Below, piece by piece: positions 50,483 through 59,689 of a stretch of 64,000 nt of DNA. The stretch covers positions 1-64,000 of the forward strand of contig CAXTAT010000027.1 of the NCBI GenBank assembly GCA_964242415.1. The letters are read 5' to 3'. The stretch's first letter is position 1. Every line of letters begins with the position of its first letter. The notes beneath the pieces were generated by a model, which saw only the letters and a program-made list of their open reading frames with translations, searched no databases and was not told the origin of the DNA. This DNA comes from DASWOJ01 sp964242415. GTDB lineage: Bacteria > Pseudomonadota > Alphaproteobacteria > Acetobacterales > Acetobacteraceae. Made by a program: the position numbers and the translations under genes.

Positions 50483-52716
50483 TTAGATTTTTGCTTCCAA
50501 GGAGAAAAAGAAGCTGCGGCCGGAGTTCGTGTAGAAGAGCGCCTCGGAAGGCGGCCCGATCGTCTGGCCTGCAAACCCAATGATACTGCGGTTGTCGAAC
50601 AGGTTGTAGAGATTTGCTTTCAGCGTCAGAGCGCCGTCCCGATAGGGGAAGGTATAGCCGCCGGCGAGGTCGACTTGCCGGTAGCTCTTGATCGCAAAGC
50701 TGTCCTTCTGGCCAGGCGCGGCCGTGTCCAATCCGTATTGAGGGCCGACGAACTTTGCCAAAACCGACGCAAAAAGCTTGTCGCCCTCGCGAAGGATGTG
50801 ACCCTGATCGTAAATAGGTCCGATCACGCCAGTATAGCGCGGGGTCTGTGCCAGCGTGTTGCCGTTCGTGGTGTAGCCACTGTAGTTCAGGGAGCCGTTT
50901 GCGTAAACCGCTGCGCCATGCCCCAGCTTGGCCGTTCCCTCGACCTCGACGCCCTTGTAAACGGCGCCGCCTTGGTTGAAGAACGTCGTCAGCCCTCCGA
51001 CAGTCCGGCTGTTAACGAAGTTTTCGTATTGGATGTAGTAAAGGTCGGTGCCGAGCGAATAATCGGTCCGGTTGATGACGCCACCGATTTGGAAGCTGTT
51101 CGTCGTGGACGGGCTGACCGAGGTCACCGCTGTCGTCGAGAACAGGTTCAGGCTCGGGGTCTGGAAACCACGCGCCGCCTGGGCGAACACCGATGCCCAG
51201 TCGGTCACCTTCCAGTTGATATCAAGGGAGGGCAACGGCGCCTCGTAGCTCTGGTGCACATCCTGCGGCAGCCCGGTCAGGCCCGCCTCGCCCTTCAGGG
51301 TCCGCACGATCAGGCTGTATTTCAGGCCAGCGGTCACGGTGACGTTCGGCAGGGCCTTCCAGGCGAACTCCGCGAAGGGCTGCAGCGTGTCCAGGTTGGA
51401 GACATACCTGTTCAGGAACACCGAGCCTGGAGCGGACGCATAGGGCAGAAAGTTGCGCGTCGCGTCCGCCGTGTAGGTGTTGGTGGCAAACACCTCATGC
51501 TCCGCCCAGACGCCGACCCGCGCCTGGCCATAGGGCGTGTCCTGCGTGATGCGGAGCACGTCGCCGGTGTTGCGGAAGTTGTACTTCGACGCGATGGCCG
51601 GAACGTCGCCCGTGAGATCGGCCGGCGTCGCGCCGTTGACGTAGTTGATGCCGGAGAGGTTGGGACCCTGCCCGCCGACATCGGCGCCATGGACCGAATT
51701 CTGGTAGTAGCCCGTGGTATAAACCTTGTTGTGATCACGAGCCCGTTGCCGAGGTCGCTGCGGACGCCGGCGTATTCGAAGTCCGTCTTGTAGCTGTCGT
51801 GGTTGTAGCCCGTGTAGGTCTGCGAGGCCGGGTCTTGGTTCAGGGCGTAGTTCGGACCGAATGCCCTGATGTTGGCGAGCGTGGCCCCGTACGGCGTATG
51901 GGTGAAGGTGTGGTCCGTGTTCACCAGCACGGTGACGACGGTGTTGCTGCCGACCGGCTGCTCGTACTTGAAGAACTGGTTCCGCCGCTCGGTGGAGGTG
52001 TTGGTGGTGGCGCCCCCGGCCTCAAGCTGCTCCAGGTTGATCGTCGCGCGGCCACCGGCCAGCGCGCCCAGGGCGCCGCTGTCCAGCCGCAGGCCGCCCA
52101 GATGGGTGCCGTAGCTGCCGACCGTGCCATAGGCGGTGGCCCCCAGGGTGTTCGACACCGCCGGCGATGTCAGGTCGACATAGCCGCCGAACGTGGCCGC
52201 GCCGATTGCCGACGCCTGGCCCGGCCCGCGATGGACGGTCACCTGGCCGAGGTTCTGGCTGGTGAGGTAGATGCCCGGCTGCGGGGCGAAGTTGATCGGG
52301 AAGCCCGGGATCGGGATGCCGTCATACAGCACGCTGAACTGGGTGTATTGCAGGCCGCGGATGCTCTGCCCGAAGTCCTGCTGCAGGCCCGGGCCGACCG
52401 GGGAAATATCAATCGCGCTCGGCGTCAGGCGGACGATATCGTTGTAGTTGTCGGTGGGCACGATGATCTTGCGCAGGGTCTCCGCGCCGACGGTGCTGGT
52501 CGGCTCGACCTGATCCAGGCTGGGCCGGCTGGGGGCGAACTGCTCGGCGGTCTGCGGCACGGCCGCCGCCGGGCCGGCCATCGCACCCGTGGCCTGCACG
52601 GTGCCGATGTCCTTGGGCTGGTCCGGCGCTGGCTGGCCCGCGGCAACGCCAGCGAGGCCGCCGACGAGCGATGCTGCCACGGCGGCGTGAAAAGTCGTTC
52701 GAGCTGTCCGTCCCAC
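50483..52716 (-). pseudogene. TonB-dependent outer-membrane receptor, broken by one frameshift
   Basis: About 744 codons. The N-terminal frame (from GTG 52716, with AGGGA upstream) has a signal peptide and a plug domain (ETLRKIIVPTDNYNDIVRLT, VLYDGIPIPGFPINFAPQPG, TVHRGPGQASAIGAATFGGY). Barrel strands follow. Near 51730 one base appears missing: NGLVIT runs off frame, whereas the next frame continues as VYTTGYYQNSVHGADVGGQG. The second frame then reaches a normal barrel C-terminus, SGRSFFFSLEAKI, with the terminal aromatic/hydrophobic pattern needed for assembly. Such receptors import siderophores, sugars or phosphorylated compounds using TonB. The flanking phosphoesterase genes suggest a phosphorus-containing ligand. 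Confidence 0.85.
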
Positions 52717-53237
52717 TGAGTCGTCCCTGCTGATGCTGCAAGGTTAGCTAATCGAGGTCAAAAACGAGCGCACGTTACGATTTTACGACCTGGGCCATGG
52801 CGGCCTGCCGGCCCCAAATGAGCCTGGGTGGCGCGCATCCGATGCCACTGTTCGAATCACCTGGCCGTTGTACCGAATGGGTTAGCCCAGCCTTACGCCA
52901 ACCGACCTTTGCGCTGGCGCGTCGTCATTGCGAGCCGCTTTTGCGGCGCGGCAATCCGGGGCTGTCAGGACTGGGCGCCGGTGGCCTGGATTGCCGCGTC
53001 GCTGCGCCCCCGCAATAACCGATGCAAAACCCAGAAAAGCGGCCAGAGTGGATTGCTGTTGGCACCGCTCCGCTCTCATCAGCAGCAGTCTGGGCACCAG
53101 CAATGCGAAAACTTCGGCCAACGTTCCGCAACGGCACCGCCGGTGCGCGATGCCATCCGATGGTCAAACCAAGCCTGGTTCTGCTCACGGACCCGGCGGG
53201 ACAATACTGCCCCGCCAGCCGCATCCGCAACAGTAGA
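52717..53237. other. Intergenic stretch upstream of the receptor gene
   Basis: This 521-base stretch holds a family A repeat at 52924-53019. The AT-richer sequence just upstream of the receptor (about 52740-52790) probably carries its promoter. No gene was recognised on either strand. Confidence 0.5.
52924..53019. repeat. Family A palindromic repeat, degenerate right end
   Basis: It begins GTCATTGCGAGCCGC and ends in CGCAATAAC, where other copies have CGCAATGAC. It is about 96 bases long and intergenic. Confidence 0.75.
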
Positions 53238-56151
53238 TCAATCGTTCGCCGCGCCCTTCGCGCCCAGCTTCAGGCCGCTGCGGTGCGTCGGATAGGGCTT
53301 GCCGTCCATCAGGCCCGCCCACAGCACCTCGTTGTAGAAGTCCACAGGCACCCGGTCGGCGTCGGAGAAGTCGAAGCCGCGCGTCGCCTTGTCTCAATAG
53401 GCCGCATCATGCTTCGGGAACACGTCGGGTCCGTCGGCATAGCGGATGCCGTTCTCGGCCAGCGCCAGCGTCGTGGTCGCCAGGATGCGCGAGGCGATGG
53501 CGCTGTAGGTCCACGACCCCGACGAGGCGGTATCGAACACGTCGGCCATCGGCCGCTGGTAGGCGGTATTCAGGTTGATGTGCGGTGCGCCCAGCAGGTC
53601 CTCGATCGTGCGCAGCATGTTGATCTGGCTGTAGCGGGTGCTGACCACCGCTCCCTGCTTCACGTAGGGACCGACGGCATAGGCCGTGGTGCGGTGCGAA
53701 TCGACGTGGTCGGGGCCGTCCTGGCAGTCGTCCTCGACGACGAAGATCACCGTGTTGGCGGCATACGGGCTGTGCGCCACGGCCTCGACCAGGCGGCCCA
53801 CGGACAGGTCGTCGTCCGCCTGCTGCGTCTCCGGCGTGTTCACCCCGGCCAGCGCCGTGCCGAAGCTCCCGGTGTGGTCGTGGCTGAAGCGGACCAGCGA
53901 CAGGCTGGGCAGGTTGCCGTTCGCCACGAACCCGTCGAACTCGCGCTTCCACTCGTTGTAGCGCCACAGGTCCGGATAGTTCTGGTCGTAGCCGCGGAAA
54001 TACAGGTCGGTCAGCCCCACCAGCGTCGGGTTGATCGCCGCAACCTGGACGATGCCGGCGGCGAACGGATCGACCACCGGGGCCGCGATGGTGCCGATGC
54101 TGCCGATGTTGTTCACGATGAAGCCGTAGTTGCGCACGGTGCCGCCGCCCTGCAGCACGGCATTGAAGATGTAGCCGCCCTGCTTGCCGAGTGGCGCGTC
54201 GGTGACGGCATGGTTGGCGGGTCCGACCAGCAGGTTCGCCGCGCCGCCCGCAAGACCCGCCGAGGCGGTGCTGTAGGCTCCGATCGTGGCGGCATCGCGG
54301 TCGGCCGTCGCGGGCAGGCCGACCGGCACGTTGCGGTTGGACCCCTCGGATTCATACGACAGGCCGCGGTTCACCCCGGCGTAGTTGATCTGCTGCGTGA
54401 TCGTCTCGGTGTTGGTCACGCGGCCCGCCATCGACCAGGACCAGCCGTCCATGCTGCCGTCGCCGGGGTCCATGAAGTTGTCCAGGGCGACGAAGCCGGA
54501 CGCCAGGCGGTGGAAGTTCGGCGTGATGCGCTTGTCGAACGCCGTCAGCGTCGGGTCGCCGTTCACGCCGTTGCCCAGGTCGCCGAGGATCTGGTCGAAC
54601 GTGCGTTTCTCCTTCACGATGTAGATGACGTGCCCGGTTTTGGACCGCATGAAGTTCATCGTCGCGGTGTCGCTCGCCACCGGCGCGGCGCTGTAGAAGT
54701 TGTTCTGCGCGACGTTGGACGTAAGGGTCGGCAGGTCCGCCGCCGTCGGCACCTGGGCGCTGACCAGGGTCGCCCGCTCAAGCTGGAACTGGTACTGGTT
54801 GGACGCCGTTGCGGCCGCCGCCGCGGCGGTGTTGCCGCCGGGGTAGGTGAGGCTCGTCAGGCGGGCCGTGTTGCCGTACAGGTGGCCGGGGTTGGGTCCG
54901 GTGTCGTTCTTGCCGTTGACGATGTACATCCAGGTGCCGTCGGCGCTGAAGGTGATGTCGTGCGGGTCATAAGCCGTGGGGATCAGGCCAGAGACCGCGT
55001 TGGCGTTCGGCCCCGTCAGCGGGATCACGGCGATCGAGTTCGCCCCGGCATTGACCGCATACAGCGTGTTCCCGTCCGGCGAGAGCGTGACGCCATAGGT
55101 CGCCGCCCCGGTGGTGTTGGCGGCCAGCAGCCCGGCCGGGGCACGGGCATCGATCTTGGCGACCACCGCATTGGCCGCCGTGTCGATGACCGCAACCTGG
55201 TCGGCGTTGTCCTGCGCCACATACAACCGGGACCCTGCGGCATTGAGCGTCATCCCGAGCGCATTGCCGTCGAGCTTGATGCGCGCGACCAGGCGGCCCG
55301 CGGTGGGGGAGGAGACATCGACCGCCACCACCTCGCGGTCCCTGTCGGACGAGAGGTAGGCGGTGCCGCCCTTTACGACGACCGCGAACGGGAAGGTGCC
55401 GCCGGCGACGCCGGGAGTGCCCTCGTTGCCGGCGAAGTACGGGCGCAGGTCGTGCTCATAGCGGACCTTGGCGGTCGCGGTGTCGATGACGCTGATCGAG
55501 TCGTTGTAGTTGTTGGCGACGACCAGGGTCTTGCCGTCGGCGGAGATGCCCAGGCCGCCCGCGTTCGGCTGGACGGCGAGGCCGACGCCCGTGCTGGCAT
55601 GCAGGGCGCCATGGCCCAGGGCGATCGGCGCCGTCGCGGCGAAGGTGCTGCCGCTCCGGACATAGACATAGACGGCGTCGTCATTGCCGCCCGCGGCATA
55701 GAGCGTGTTGCCGTCCGGCGCCCAGACCAGGCCCACGTGGGCGTTCGCCTGCTGGATGACCTGGGTCAGCACGGGCCGCGTCTTGTTGGCGCCCGTCACG
55801 TTGTACAGGAAGATGTACTGCGTCGAGTTCGCGGTATCCAGCACGCCGGTCGCCGCATACAGCGTGTTCTGGCCGGCGCAGATGATCGCCAGCGTGCCGC
55901 CGTCCGGACTGAGATGCGACCGCACCGCCTCGCCGGCGACGAAGTCGGGGTAGGCGGGCAGGCCGGGGTTCAGGAGCTGCTGCACCGCGCCGGTCGGCGC
56001 CTGGGGCGTGACATACTGCCCGGTCGGCAGCGGCAGCGTGCCGTTGTTGCCGTCGATGGCGGTGCTGCGCTCGGCGAGCGCCAGGCGCGGCGAGCATGGT
56101 GCAGGCGAGCAGCGCCGCCTGCGTCAGCCGTGGAAGCCGGATGCTGTTCAT
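53238..56151 (-). pseudogene. YncE-propeller/phosphoesterase fusion protein, copy 2, broken by a frameshift and a nonsense codon
   Basis: ATG 56151 (GGAGA upstream) starts the leader MNSIRLPRLTQAALLACTML, but the frame is lost near 56090, before LALAERSTAIDGNNGTLPLP resumes in another frame. From about 55985 the frame is open for 863 codons: propeller repeats (GGLGISADGKTLVVANNYND, GVTLSPDGNTLYAVNAGANS), then the phosphoesterase domain (HVIYIVKEKRTFDQILGDLG, VIFVVEDDCQDGPDHVDSHR). TGA at 53394-53396 stands where copy 1 has Trp (HDAAYWD). Downstream codons still encode the family tail (ATRGFDFSDADRVPVDFYNE, HRSGLKLGAK) to 53238. The lesions mirror those in copy 1 but at different sites. Confidence 0.85.
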
Positions 56152-56207
56152 TGCTGGTCTCCAGGTAGGACGCGCCGGTGAGCGGTGTGTACTGTCCGTC
56201 GGCGTCA

Positions 56208-56825
56208 TCAAGCCTTCCAGGCGCGGCGGCCCATGCACACGCCGAGGAGCGCGGCGGCGACCAGGGCAAGGCTGGCCGGCTCGGGCACGCCGGTGGGCGC
56301 ACCGGTGCTGGTCACGCTGATGCTGGCCAGGTTGGCGCTGACCTGCATGACGCTGGTGCCGTCGGCGTTCGATGTGTTGTAGCCGAACGTGCTCGGGAAC
56401 ACGCTGTTCGGGCTGCCGGCGGTGTCGAGGTTGGCGGCGGGCTGCGCCGAGGTCAGCAGGGCCACGGCGTCCGCGGTCGGGAAGGGAGCGAGGCCCTCCA
56501 AGTCGACCGTGAACGTGCTGTTGACCGTCCCGCCCTGCGACACCGGCGAAATCTGCGCCCGGTAGATCGCCGAGAACAGGTCCGGGGTCAGGCTGGCCGT
56601 GGAGGCGAAGCCCGTGGGAACCGACGCGCTGCCGACCGTGAAGGACAGGTAGGCGCCGGCGGTGGTGTCGTACAGGAACTCGCCGGTGATCGCGCTGCCA
56701 ATGCCGAGGCCGGTGCCGGCCTGCGAGGCGACGGCGCCGCTGAACTTGGCGTCGATGACCGCGGCGCCGGCCGGTGCGGCAGCCGTGAGCGCCATCAAGG
56801 GCGGGAGGAGCAGAAGCTTGTTCAT
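56208..56825 (-). CDS. PEP-CTERM sorting domain-containing protein
   Basis: A 205-residue secreted or surface protein. There is an N-terminal signal peptide (MNKLLLLPPLMALTAAAPAG) and a beta-rich middle. The C-terminal sorting signal is VPEPASLALVAAALLGVCMG followed by an Arg-rich end (RRAWKA). PEP-CTERM signals are recognised by exosortase, a membrane transpeptidase encoded elsewhere, and such proteins often join extracellular matrix. The middle part has no family I recognise. It lies just upstream of phosphoesterase copy 2 on the same strand. A hairpin with an 8-bp stem (CCGACGCC/GGCGTCGG, 56851-56872) lies in its leader region. Confidence 0.85.
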   Translation of the reverse strand: MNKLLLLPPLMALTAAAPAGAAVIDAKFSGAVASQAGTGLGIGSAITGEFLYDTTAGAYLSFTVGSASVPTGFASTASLTPDLFSAIYRAQISPVSQGGTVNSTFTVDLEGLAPFPTADAVALLTSAQPAANLDTAGSPNSVFPSTFGYNTSNADGTSVMQVSANLASISVTSTGAPTGVPEPASLALVAAALLGVCMGRRAWKA

Positions 56826-57080
56826 GTCGTGCGTTCCGTGGCTGCAGGTTCCGACGCCCGGGCAGGCGTCGGTTGCACCTGCAACCTGGCCAGCCCCCTC
56901 GTGCCTCCCTACTTCCCCGACTCAGAAGGAGGGCATGACCACCAAATTATGACAATTTTATCAAACTCCTAATGCAGCCAGCGGCGACTGCTCGATGGGT
57001 GCGCTGTTCAGCTCCGCGTCGCCGGAACCGGGCGATCAGGGTGCCTGCGGCGCATCCAGTGCGCCATGACACATACGCTG

Positions 57081-57277
57081 ACACGCGAGTGCACAATCTC
57101 CGGCCTGACGGCGGCCAAACGGCAAGGGCGCCGCGATGGCAGGTCGCTCCCGACCATCCCAGAGCGGGTGCGGCAAATTATATTGGAAACAGAACGATAT
57201 GTGAGAAGGCTGGTGTGTGCCGCTCGTTCAAGGTGGGACGCTCGACGTTGCGCGCTGCCTCGGAGCGCGCCGGCTGG
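57081..57277 (+). pseudogene. Serine recombinase (resolvase/invertase), C-terminal remnant with frameshift
   Basis: One frame reads TRECTISGLTAAKRQGRRDG, matching the helix-E-to-linker region of Tn3 resolvase/Hin-type recombinases (ERxxxGLAAAKARGRxGGR), and runs on to about 57188. A shifted frame then supplies the helix-turn-helix AGVCRSFKVGRSTLRAASER to 57277. The catalytic N-terminal domain is missing. It sits about 100 bases from a perfect 20-bp inverted repeat. The rest of the 826-base space between the PEP-CTERM gene and the sugar operon shows no gene. Confidence 0.55.
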
Positions 57278-57380
57278 ACCGGCATGCGTAAGGGGCGTTG
57301 CTGCATGGACCCGTCCGGTGGCGTCCTGGACTGGCGCGGCGTGGGACGGTTGTCCCGTCTTTGATCCCTTGATGTCCACC

Positions 57381-57468
57381 TTGCCGTTCAAGCTGAACCA
57401 AGACCGCCGTCACCATATTCCCGCCGCGGGATGTGATGGCGCCGGTTCTGGTTCAGCTTGAACGGCAA
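57381..57468. repeat. Perfect 20-bp inverted repeat with 48-bp centre
   Basis: TTGCCGTTCAAGCTGAACCA at 57381-57400 is repeated as its exact reverse complement at 57449-57468. The centre is itself partly palindromic (CCATATTCCCG against CGGGATGTGATGG). It lies between a recombinase remnant and the second sugar operon. It could be the fused ends of a lost mobile element, a recombination site or a strong RNA hairpin in the operon leader. Confidence 0.8.
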
Positions 57469-57651
57469 AGGAAGAACTCCAGAGGTCAGGAGAGGCGGCG
57501 ACCGTCCCCTCTGCCCAGCCTCTCAGCATCAACCAGCCGATCCCTGCACCATGCTGGCCTCCGCGTCAGATACCCGTTGACGGCCCGGCGCGAAGCGGCG
57601 TCTCCTTCGTTTCACAAGAAACGGCGGGGGAAGCGGTCCGGTGGTCCGTCC

Positions 57652-58620
57652 ATGAGCAGGCACCTGAACCAGGAGCGGATCGTCTTCGCGGTCACCGTTC
57701 TGCTGTTCGCGCTGTTCTCCGTCAGCCTCCCCCGCTTCCTGACGGTGGAGAACGTGCTGACGCTGGTGCGCAGCGTCTCCGTGCTCGGCATCCTCGGCGC
57801 TGGCATGGCGATCGTGGTCATCGGGCGCGGCATCGACCTCGCGATCGTCGCCATCATGGCCGTCTCGGTCGCGCTCACGCTCGACCAGGCGGCGCTCGGC
57901 ACGCCGCTTGCCATCGCCGTCCTGATCGGCCTCGGCTTCGCGCTGACCTGTGGCCTGACCTCGGGCCTGCTGATCGCCTACGCCGAGGTCCCGGCGATCT
58001 TCGCCACCCTGGCCATGGCCGCGATCATCTCCGGCCTCGGCCAGTTCCGGCTGCTGACGCTGGGCGAGGTCTATGTCACCCCCGCGAGCGAGCCGCTGTC
58101 CTGGATCGGCACCGGGCGCGTGCTGGGCGTGCCGGACCCGGTGCTGTGCCTGGCGGCGGTCGGGCTGGCCGCGTTCTTCCTGCTCCGCGCCACCAAGACC
58201 GGGCGCTTCATCTACGCTATCGGCGACAACCCGCGGGCGGCGCACGTGACCGGCGTGCCGGTCCGGCCGGTCATCGTGCTGCAGTTCGTGCTCTCTGCGC
58301 TCGCCGCCTTCGTGGCCGGGCTGATCACGGCCACCTCGGTCAGCAGCATGAACCTGCGCGTCATCGACTCCACGCTGATCTACGACATCATCCTGGTCGT
58401 CGTGATCGGCGGCGTCGGCCTGTCGGGCGGCAAGGGCGGCATCCGCAACGTCATCGTCGGCACCCTGCTGATCGGCGTGCTGCTCAACGGCATGACCATC
58501 CTCGACATGCCCTACACCGAGCAGAACATCATCAAAAGCTTAATTCTCCTGGTCGCGATCGTGTTCGACTCGCTGGTCAACCCGCGCGACGAGCAGACGG
58601 CGCAGCAGGGGGACATCTGA
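57652..58620 (+). CDS. Sugar ABC transporter permease (RbsC type), second system, subunit 1
   Basis: A 322-residue polytopic permease of the BPD_transp_2 family. MSRHLNQERIVFAVTVLLFA leads into the first helix. IVVIGRGIDLAIVAIMAVSV is the conserved GGIDLSVG-like loop, here with Arg in place of the second Gly, and VVVIGGVGLSGGKGGIRNVI is the second signature. ATG 57652 is where similarity starts; the upstream open frame crosses the inverted repeat. It is the first gene of a sugar operon running to the right edge and pairs with the fused permease at 59690. Confidence 0.9.
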   Translation: MSRHLNQERIVFAVTVLLFALFSVSLPRFLTVENVLTLVRSVSVLGILGAGMAIVVIGRGIDLAIVAIMAVSVALTLDQAALGTPLAIAVLIGLGFALTCGLTSGLLIAYAEVPAIFATLAMAAIISGLGQFRLLTLGEVYVTPASEPLSWIGTGRVLGVPDPVLCLAAVGLAAFFLLRATKTGRFIYAIGDNPRAAHVTGVPVRPVIVLQFVLSALAAFVAGLITATSVSSMNLRVIDSTLIYDIILVVVIGGVGLSGGKGGIRNVIVGTLLIGVLLNGMTILDMPYTEQNIIKSLILLVAIVFDSLVNPRDEQTAQQGDI

Positions 58621-58700
58621 CGCGCCGACCGCCGAGGACCCAATCGCCGAGGATACGAAACCGTGCCTCAGAGCCAAGAAACCCGGGACAGGAACGCACC

Positions 58701-59684
58701 ATGAAGCTTCGCCACATCCTCTATATGCTCGCCGCTTGCGCCATCGGCCTCCCGGCCGCGCACGCCCAGAAGGTAGATAACCTCAAGGGCAAGACCGTCG
58801 CGTTCCTGCCCGTGGCGCTCGGCTTCGACCTCACCGAAGGATGGAGCGCCATCCTGAAGGGCCAGGCCGACAAGCTCGGCTACAAGTACGAGGTCCGCAA
58901 CCCGAACTTCAGCAGCGACGCCGGCGCGCAGGCGCTCAGCCAATTGATCACCGAGAAGCCGGACGTCCTCGTCGTCCACAACCCCGACGTCCAGGTGTAT
59001 TCGCGCCTGATCAAGAAGGCGCAGGACGCTGGCATCTACGTCATCCAGATCAACATGAAGAGCACCGCGCCGAGCGACTACTTCGTCGGCGCCGACTACG
59101 TGCAGCTCGGCACGATGGCGGCCGACCTGATGGTCAAGAAGTGCGGCGCCGGCACCGGCAAGTCCGGCAAGATCGCCCTCGTCGAGGGCGTGCTGACCGC
59201 GGCGGCCAGCGTCTACCAAAAGCAGGGCATCGACCCGGTGCTGAAGGCGCATCCGGAGATCAAGGTCGTGAGCGACCAGGCGGCCGACTGGGACAGCAGC
59301 AAGGCGCGCGCGATCATGCAGACCGTCATGCAGCAGAACCCCGACCTGTGCGGCGTGATCGGCTTCTGGGACACCATGGACGTGGGCACCGGCTCGGCCA
59401 TCCGCGAGGCCGGCAAGACCGGCGACGTGTTCCTGGTGACCTCCGGCGGCGGCAGCGACACGGCCTGCACGAACATCGAGAACGGCACCTTCGGCGCCGA
59501 ACTCAGCTACGACGTGCCCAAGCAGGGCGCGGACATGAACGCCGACATTCGCACCCTGCTGCAGAACAAGCCCAAGCCCGGCGCGGAGAGGATCACACAG
59601 ATCACGCCGATCCAGGTGCTGTCCAAGGAGACGATGAAGCCCGGCGCCTGCTGGGACCTCAAGCAGCTCCAAGCCGCGGGATAG
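58701..59684 (+). CDS. Sugar ABC transporter substrate-binding protein, second system
   Basis: A 327-residue periplasmic binding protein of the ribose/LacI-fold class. The signal peptide is MKLRHILYMLAACAIGLPAA. KTVAFLPVALGFDLTEGWSA is the first strand. KPDVLVVHNPDVQVYSRLIK and DLCGVIGFWDTMDVGTGSAI are typical ligand-site regions. Several cysteines (KKCGAGTG, PDLCGV, DTACTN, ACWDLK) are unusual for the class and may form disulfides. A good AGGA site precedes ATG 58701. It is the second gene of the operon. Confidence 0.92.
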   Translation: MKLRHILYMLAACAIGLPAAHAQKVDNLKGKTVAFLPVALGFDLTEGWSAILKGQADKLGYKYEVRNPNFSSDAGAQALSQLITEKPDVLVVHNPDVQVYSRLIKKAQDAGIYVIQINMKSTAPSDYFVGADYVQLGTMAADLMVKKCGAGTGKSGKIALVEGVLTAAASVYQKQGIDPVLKAHPEIKVVSDQAADWDSSKARAIMQTVMQQNPDLCGVIGFWDTMDVGTGSAIREAGKTGDVFLVTSGGGSDTACTNIENGTFGAELSYDVPKQGADMNADIRTLLQNKPKPGAERITQITPIQVLSKETMKPGACWDLKQLQAAG

Positions 59685-59689
59685 CGCCG

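Noticed and set aside
46789..56151. Reassigned or suppressed stop codons explaining the in-frame TAG and TGA in several genes
   Set aside because: TAG and TGA are both used as normal stops of intact genes here (for example TAG at 21067 and 29020, TGA at 7505 region genes), and the same genes also carry frameshifts. Decay or sequence error is simpler.
58146..58700. Reading the binding protein at 58701 as starting at 58146
   Set aside because: The upstream part overlaps the permease gene in another frame and is Arg-rich; the signal peptide and ribosome site place the start at 58701.
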